The notes below the pieces were generated by a model. That model did no database searches and had not been told where the DNA came from. It saw only the letters and a program-made list of their open reading frames with translations. From assembly GCA_035574295.1 (NCBI GenBank), contig DATLYX010000071.1, positions 4,462 to 68,461 of the forward strand: 64,000 nt of DNA, in the 5' to 3' direction. Positions 59,202 through 64,000 of the stretch are shown in pieces; within the stretch, counting starts at the first letter, position 1, and every line of letters starts with the position of its first letter. Position numbers and translations under genes: made by a program. The stretch is from PNAI01 sp035574295. GTDB taxonomy: Bacteria > Pseudomonadota > Alphaproteobacteria > Rhizobiales > Xanthobacteraceae.

Positions 59202-61634
59202 CTAAAACCTCGTACCGCCGCTGAACCTGAACTCCTGCGTGCGATCGTAGGATTCCTTCTTCAGCGGGACGGCATAGTCGAAACGCAGCGGTCCGAACGG
59301 CGACTGCCAAAGCAGGCCCACGCCTACCGACGCGCGAACCGAGCTCGAATCCGCCGGATTCAAGGTTTCACCCGTCACGGACCAACTCCTTGGTCCCTTG
59401 TAGTCCCACAACGAACCGGCATCGGCGAAAATCGCGCCCTTCACGCCGGTTTCCTTCGGCAGGAAATAGAACGGCATCTGCGCCTCGACGCTCACACCCC
59501 AATACAGGCTGCCGCCGAGCGGATCCTGGAACGTGCCCGGAGTAAGATCGCGCGGGCCGATTCCGGCCGGTGCGAAACCGCGCACCAGGTTCGGCCCCAT
59601 GAAGAAATGATCGAGCATCCGCAAATCCTTGCCGCCCCAGCTCGCGATGTGACCGCCCTGCACGCGGAGCACGCTCACCACGTCGTTGAACACTTCGTGG
59701 TACAAACGCGCCTCTGCAGTTGAGCGCACGAAATTCACATCGCCTCCGACTCCGGCGAGATCCTGCTTGAATTCGGCATAGATGCCGGATGTCGGATTCT
59801 TATTGTTGTCCAGCGTGTTGTAGCTCACGCTATAGCCGATCAGCGAGGTCAATACTGCACCTTGGGCCAACTCGCGGCGCACCGCTAGCGAGGCCTCGCC
59901 ATCACTAAAGCATGGATCGCCAACGCCCACACCGGCGCCCCCGTTCACCGGAGCATTCGGCGACAAGATGCAATTATTGAGGGCCGTCGGTAGCGTAATT
60001 TTCTGTCTGTAGATTGAATACCGCAATTGCAGGCCGAATTCTTCGGTCAGCCCGAAGCCGAGCATCAGGTTGGTCCCGATCGACTCCGAATCATACGAAT
60101 AGTACGACGACGCGAGCGTTCTGCGCGCAAAGATCGAACCGCCCCCCGACATGCGATACCCAAGGAAATACGGCTCGATATACGACAGCTCGAAGCCGCG
60201 CGCCCGTTGGCCCCACATGATTGTGGCTCGCGCGAGCTGTCCTCGGCCGAGCAGGTTTCGATCGGCGATGGTGAATTCGCCCATAATGCCGTCAGCGGTC
60301 GAATAGCCGGCGGCGACGGAGATTTCGCCGGTGGCCATTTCTTCGACCTCGACATTCAGCACCACGCGGTCCGGCGCCGAGCCGGGTTCGGTCGTGATTT
60401 TTACCGTCTTGAAGAAATTCAGGTTCTTCAACCTGCGTTCCGCCCGATCGATCAGCGCGCGGTTATAGGCATCCCCCTCGGCGAGATCGAACTCGCGGCG
60501 AATCACGTAGTCGCGGGTCCGGGTATTGCCGCGGATGTTGATGCGTTCGATGTAAAGGCGCGGTCCGTCCTCGACGACATACACCAGGTTGACCGTCCTG
60601 GTGGCCGGATCGCGCTCCCCGCGCGGCCGGATCACTGCGAAGGGGTAGCCTCTCCTCGCCACATCGACCGCCATGGCCTCGACGGTTTTCTCCACCGCTT
60701 CCGCATTGTAGACCCCGCCGGGCAAGGTTCTCAGCCTGGGACGCAGCGTTTGTGCATCAACCGCGCGAATGTTGGACTGAATATCAACCTTGCCGAGACG
60801 GTATTGCGGCCCTTCGTCGATGGTAAAGGTGATTATAAAGCTCTTGTGCTGCGGATCGTATTCGGCGGTCGCCGAGACGATTCGGACGTCTGCGAATCCA
60901 TGCTTGAGATAGAATCGGCGCAGCAGATCGCGGTCGGCCTCGACGCGGTCGGGGTCGTAGATGTCCGATGTCTGCAGGAAGGCGAGCAAGCCGGTTTCCG
61001 CCGTCTTGATCTCCTCCTTCAGCCGCATGCTCGAAAACGAATTGTTGCCGACAAAGCGAATGCTGCGCACACCGGTCTTCTTGCCTTCGGAAATTTCGAA
61101 GATCAGATCGACGCGATTGTTGGGCAACTCGATGATCTTCGGCTCGACGCGCACGTCATAGCGGCCTGAGCGCCGGTAGATCTCGACGATGCGTTGCACA
61201 TCGGCCTGCACCACCGGCCGTGAGAGCGTGCCGCGCGGCTTCGACTGCACTTCGCTGCTGAGCTGTTCGTCCTTGATTCGCTTATTGCCCTCGAAGGCAA
61301 CGCGGTTGATGACGGCATTTTCCACCACCGTGACGACGATGCGTCCGCCGGATTGACTGATCCTCACGTCCTGAAACAGGCCGGTGGCGTAGAGCGCCTT
61401 CAGCGCCTCGTCGATTTTGGCCGCATCGAGCCGCTGCCCCGGAGCGGGCCGGAAATAGGAGCGGATCGTCTCTGCCTCGACCCGGCGATTGCCCTGCACG
61501 ATGATCTGATCTGCGGCTTGGGCCACGGCCACGGGCGCTGTTGCCGCCTGCATCGCGACAAAGCCAATACCAAACGCACCGAGGATGAGACCGGCGGCGC
61601 CCAATCCCCGAATAAGCCGCACCAAATCAGCCAT
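59202..61634 (-). CDS. bamA: Outer membrane protein assembly factor BamA
   Basis: Central Omp85 protein that inserts beta-barrels into the outer membrane. The 810-residue precursor has a signal peptide (about 1-45), five POTRA domains (starting IIVQGNRRVEAETIR, VAFEGNKRIKDEQL, IRFVGNNSFSS, KVDIQSNIRAVD, INIRGNTRTRDYVIRREFDL in parts), and a 16-strand barrel with GPNLVRGFAPAGIGPRD in the lid-loop region. It ends in aromatic F, as required for barrel recognition. ATG 61634 gives the signal peptide; the frame extends upstream without family likeness. Confidence 0.96.
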   Translation of the reverse strand: MADLVRLIRGLGAAGLILGAFGIGFVAMQAATAPVAVAQAADQIIVQGNRRVEAETIRSYFRPAPGQRLDAAKIDEALKALYATGLFQDVRISQSGGRIVVTVVENAVINRVAFEGNKRIKDEQLSSEVQSKPRGTLSRPVVQADVQRIVEIYRRSGRYDVRVEPKIIELPNNRVDLIFEISEGKKTGVRSIRFVGNNSFSSMRLKEEIKTAETGLLAFLQTSDIYDPDRVEADRDLLRRFYLKHGFADVRIVSATAEYDPQHKSFIITFTIDEGPQYRLGKVDIQSNIRAVDAQTLRPRLRTLPGGVYNAEAVEKTVEAMAVDVARRGYPFAVIRPRGERDPATRTVNLVYVVEDGPRLYIERINIRGNTRTRDYVIRREFDLAEGDAYNRALIDRAERRLKNLNFFKTVKITTEPGSAPDRVVLNVEVEEMATGEISVAAGYSTADGIMGEFTIADRNLLGRGQLARATIMWGQRARGFELSYIEPYFLGYRMSGGGSIFARRTLASSYYSYDSESIGTNLMLGFGLTEEFGLQLRYSIYRQKITLPTALNNCILSPNAPVNGGAGVGVGDPCFSDGEASLAVRRELAQGAVLTSLIGYSVSYNTLDNNKNPTSGIYAEFKQDLAGVGGDVNFVRSTAEARLYHEVFNDVVSVLRVQGGHIASWGGKDLRMLDHFFMGPNLVRGFAPAGIGPRDLTPGTFQDPLGGSLYWGVSVEAQMPFYFLPKETGVKGAIFADAGSLWDYKGPRSWSVTGETLNPADSSSVRASVGVGLLWQSPFGPLRFDYAVPLKKESYDRTQEFRFSGGTRF

Positions 61635-61704
61635 GCCGAACTTGCCCTGTGCTGTCCTCGTCTCCGCTTTACCGCTGGTCGGGGGGAATTGGAGAGAACC
61701 TATG

Positions 61705-61732
61705 TTTGTACAAGCTTTTAGCAGCACTGCAA
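61705..61732 (-). promoter_or_regulatory. Predicted bamA promoter
   Basis: On the minus strand TTGCAG (61732-61727), 16 bases, TACAAA (61710-61705), located in the 176-base rseP-bamA gap about 70 bases before the bamA ATG. It has the same TTGC-/16-bp design as other predicted promoters here. Read-through from rseP is also likely. Confidence 0.4.
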
Positions 61733-61810
61733 CACACTTCGCCTGTTCAACCACAGATGCTCGAAGATAATTGCCGAATACTCGCGAAGAGTTACCGGCC
61801 CGCCACAGAT

Positions 61811-62977
61811 TCATGACCCCGCAAAATGCAGAATGTCATTAAACGTGGCAAAGATCATCAGCATGACCACGATCGCAAGTCCGATGCGAAACCCCATCTC
61901 CTGCGCCCGTTCCGACAGCGGACGGCCGCGAATAGCCTCGATTCCATAGAACAAAAGGTGACCTCCGTCCAACAACGGGATGGGGAACAGATTGATCAGC
62001 CCGATCGACACCGAAAGCACAGCCGCGAGTTGAAAAAGTGCGACCGCGGCCTGTCCCACCCCTCCGTGGCTGACGCCGCCCTGCCACACCTGCCCTGCGA
62101 CCTGGGCGATTCGCGCCGGCCCCCCGACCTGATCCGCAGCTTCCCGGCCGATGATCACGCCGCCCACGTAAAACAGCGTGCGTTCGATAATGAACCACGT
62201 CTCATCGACCCCGAGCTTTAGCGCAGTCAGCGGATCGACCGGTTCGAAGCGCACGTCGCTGGCTGCAACCGAACGGCTGATGCCCAGCACGCCGATCCGG
62301 TGCACATTGCCAAAATTATCCTTCATCTCGCGCAGCGCCGGCGTTGCTTTCAGCGTCACCTGTACGCCGCCGCGATCGACCACAACCTCGAGCGTGCGGC
62401 CAGCGCTGACGGAAACGATGCGCTGCAGATCGGAAAACGACTGAATCGCGCGGCCATCGATACTGAGCACGAGATCGCCCGCTTGGAATCCTGCGGCCGC
62501 CGCAGCGCTGTTTGGCTGTACGGCATCGACCCGCGGCGTACTCACCTGCTTGCCATAGATCGCATAGACTCCGGCAAAGATCACCACCGCCAAGAGGAAA
62601 TTGGCGAGCGGTCCTGCCGCCACGATGGCTGTCCTGTTGCGCAGCCTCTGATGCACGAAGCTTTGCTTGCGCTCGGCCTCGTTCATCGCCCCGGCCGCCG
62701 CGAAATCCGGGACGCTGGCCGCGTTTTCGTCGCCGTAGAATTTCACATACCCGCCCAGCGGAATGACCGCGAACTTCCAGCGCGTGCCGTGGCGATCGTT
62801 GAAACCGAAGAGCTCCGGGCCGAACCCGACGGAGAACACCAGCACCCGCACACCACACAGCCGCGCGACAACGAAATGCCCAAGCTCGTGGAAAAAGACG
62901 ACAATCGTCAGCACGAACAAAAAGGGAATGAGATACCCCCCGATCGTGCTGAGACTATCTAAGATGCTGACATACAT
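61811..62977 (-). CDS. rseP: Site-2 intramembrane metalloprotease RseP/MmpA
   Basis: Zinc protease cleaving transmembrane segments, such as anti-sigma factors or, in Caulobacter, PodJ. The 388-residue protein has the HExxH site (HELGH, His30/Glu31/His34) in the first helix, one PDZ domain (about 130-215, AGFQAGDLVLSIDGRAI), and the third zinc ligand in NLFPIPLLDGGHLLFY. Only one PDZ is present, as usual in alphaproteobacteria, against two in E. coli. It follows dxr by 36 bases, the conserved dxr-rseP-bamA order. Confidence 0.96.
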   Translation of the reverse strand: MYVSILDSLSTIGGYLIPFLFVLTIVVFFHELGHFVVARLCGVRVLVFSVGFGPELFGFNDRHGTRWKFAVIPLGGYVKFYGDENAASVPDFAAAGAMNEAERKQSFVHQRLRNRTAIVAAGPLANFLLAVVIFAGVYAIYGKQVSTPRVDAVQPNSAAAAAGFQAGDLVLSIDGRAIQSFSDLQRIVSVSAGRTLEVVVDRGGVQVTLKATPALREMKDNFGNVHRIGVLGISRSVAASDVRFEPVDPLTALKLGVDETWFIIERTLFYVGGVIIGREAADQVGGPARIAQVAGQVWQGGVSHGGVGQAAVALFQLAAVLSVSIGLINLFPIPLLDGGHLLFYGIEAIRGRPLSERAQEMGFRIGLAIVVMLMIFATFNDILHFAGS

Positions 62978-63013
62978 ATCTGATTTGTCCCGGCCGCTCA
63001 GTCTTCACTGGAC

Positions 63014-64000
63014 CTACAATGCCTTTGCGGCGATTTCAGGCAAGAGATCTTGGGCCAACGACCTTGCGATATGGTCAACAGCCAGCGCCTCGTCCACATT
63101 TTGCGGCTCCCTGCTGATGCCCCGCCGTCCCGCCGCATCCAGGGTCGCCTCGACGAGACGCGCGATCCCCAGAAATCCCAGGCGACCCGCAGCAAACGCG
63201 CCCACCGCCACCTCGTTTGCGGCGTTGAGCACGGTCGGGGCGCCCCCGCCGTCCTCGAGCGCCGCCCGCGCGAGCGCAAGTGCGGGAAAACGATCGACAT
63301 CCGGCGGCTCGAAGCTGAGATTTGCGATCTTTCCGAGGTCGAGCCGTTGCGCCGGTCCTTCGATGCGCTCCGGCCATGCCAGGCAGTGCGCGATGGGAAT
63401 CCGCATGTCCGGCATCCCGAGCTGGGCGATGATCGATCCGTCGCGAAATTCCACCATGCCGTGCACCACCGATTGCGGATGCACCAACACATCGAGCTCG
63501 GCAGACTTAAGCCCGAACAGATGATGCCCTTCGATCAACTCCAGGCCCTTGTTCATCAGCGTTGCCGAGTCGATGGTGATCTTCGCGCCCATGGACCAAT
63601 TTGGATGCTGAAGGGCCTGCGCCGGCGTGGCCGCACGCATCGCTTCCTTTGACCAGGTCCGAAACGGCCCCCCCGACGCCGTCAGAATCACGCGCCGCAC
63701 GTCCGCGCGCCGGCCGGCGCCGAGTGCCTGGAAGATCGCGTTGTGCTCGGAATCGACCGGCAGCACCTGCGCGCCGGCAACCGCTGCCGCGCGCATGAAC
63801 ATGCCGCCCGCACAAACCAGACACTCCTTGTTGGCGAGCGCGATCGTGGTGCCGCGTTGCACGGCTGCTAGCGTCGGCTTCAGTCCCACGGCGCCGCTGA
63901 TTGCCGCAACCACCAGATCGGCGGGCCGCATTGCGGCTTCGAGCAACCCGGACTCTCCGGCGCCCGCTTCAATACCCGATCCCGATAGCGCCGCTTTCAG
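63014..64000 (-). CDS. dxr: 1-deoxy-D-xylulose 5-phosphate reductoisomerase, 5'-truncated
   Basis: Second enzyme of the MEP isoprenoid pathway, converting DXP to 2-C-methyl-D-erythritol 4-phosphate with NADPH. About 328 codons are visible; the NADPH-binding start lies beyond the right edge. Motifs: ALANKECLVCAGG, PVDSEHNAIFQAL (metal and substrate), LTASGGPF, NWSMGAKITIDSATLMNKGLE in parts and the C-terminal VLNAANEVAVGAF. The frame runs open to base 64000. It complements the ispDF fusion at 17677. Confidence 0.97.
   Translation of the reverse strand: MKAALSGSGIEAGAGESGLLEAAMRPADLVVAAISGAVGLKPTLAAVQRGTTIALANKECLVCAGGMFMRAAAVAGAQVLPVDSEHNAIFQALGAGRRADVRRVILTASGGPFRTWSKEAMRAATPAQALQHPNWSMGAKITIDSATLMNKGLELIEGHHLFGLKSAELDVLVHPQSVVHGMVEFRDGSIIAQLGMPDMRIPIAHCLAWPERIEGPAQRLDLGKIANLSFEPPDVDRFPALALARAALEDGGGAPTVLNAANEVAVGAFAAGRLGFLGIARLVEATLDAAGRRGISREPQNVDEALAVDHIARSLAQDLLPEIAAKAL

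Noticed and set aside
1..64000. CRISPR arrays, insertion sequences, prophage genes, sigma54 promoters and integration sites
   Set aside because: I looked for regularly spaced repeats, transposase or integrase wording, target duplications and TGGCAC-N5-TTGCA sites and found none that hold up.

Overview
The window is GC-rich, tightly packed chromosomal housekeeping DNA from an alphaproteobacterium. Gene content and order point to Hyphomicrobiales (Rhizobiales), close to the Bradyrhizobium / Rhodopseudomonas / Xanthobacteraceae lineages: dusB(nifR3)-ntrB-ntrC-ntrY-ntrX-dat-hfq-hflX, a pdhA-pdhB-DUF5076-pdhC-lpdA-lipA-ratA run in which E1-beta carries its own lipoyl domain, a direct-repeat LexA box (GAAC-N7-GAAC) at lexA and a full CtrA-type box (TTAA-N7-TTAA) at ftsB. 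I see no phage, transposon, CRISPR array, rRNA or tRNA. The assignment rests on synteny and motifs, not on a database search.

Layout, left to right. Positions 1-6218 (+): 5'-truncated dacF, tmk, holB, metG, tatD and an MBL-fold hydrolase. An AT-rich gap precedes mazG (+). Positions 7369-17499 (-) hold hflX, hfq, a D-amino acid aminotransferase and the two nitrogen-type two-component systems ntrYX and ntrBC behind dusB. ispDF and cinA (+) run head-on into the long minus-strand block ratA, lipA, lpdA, two small membrane proteins, a Bug-type binding protein, pdhC, DUF5076, pdhB, a small membrane protein, pdhA, ftsB and eno. A divergent accessory pocket (30791-33900) carries a Tat-exported beta-propeller, a c-type cytochrome with an altered heme motif, queF and an MFS transporter without a normal start codon. 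Then come kdsA, pyrG, secG and tpiA (-), followed by a long plus-strand run: ppiD, trpE, a cupin, trpG, trpD, trpC, moaC, moeA, lexA and a methyltransferase. The right end has comEC and glnS (-), gltX and gltA (+), and the envelope block dxr-rseP-bamA-fabZ-lpxI-lpxB plus a KAS III gene (-).

Functionally the window combines nitrogen signalling, acetyl-CoA production with lipoate insertion, lower glycolysis, the MEP isoprenoid pathway (ispDF and dxr), tryptophan and molybdopterin synthesis, aminoacylation (Met, Gln, Glu) and outer-membrane assembly.

No complete new multi-gene system stands out. The points most worth checking are: loss of lpxD and lpxA from an otherwise canonical lipid A cluster, with a KAS III gene nearby; a heme-c motif whose first Cys is Ser, translationally coupled to a beta-propeller; a 56-codon ORF ending 5 nt before pyrG; palindromes inside the ntrYX promoter and between overlapping dusB/ispDF promoters; the CtrA box at ftsB; a long leader hairpin before gltA; and conserved-looking small membrane proteins inside the pyruvate dehydrogenase operon.
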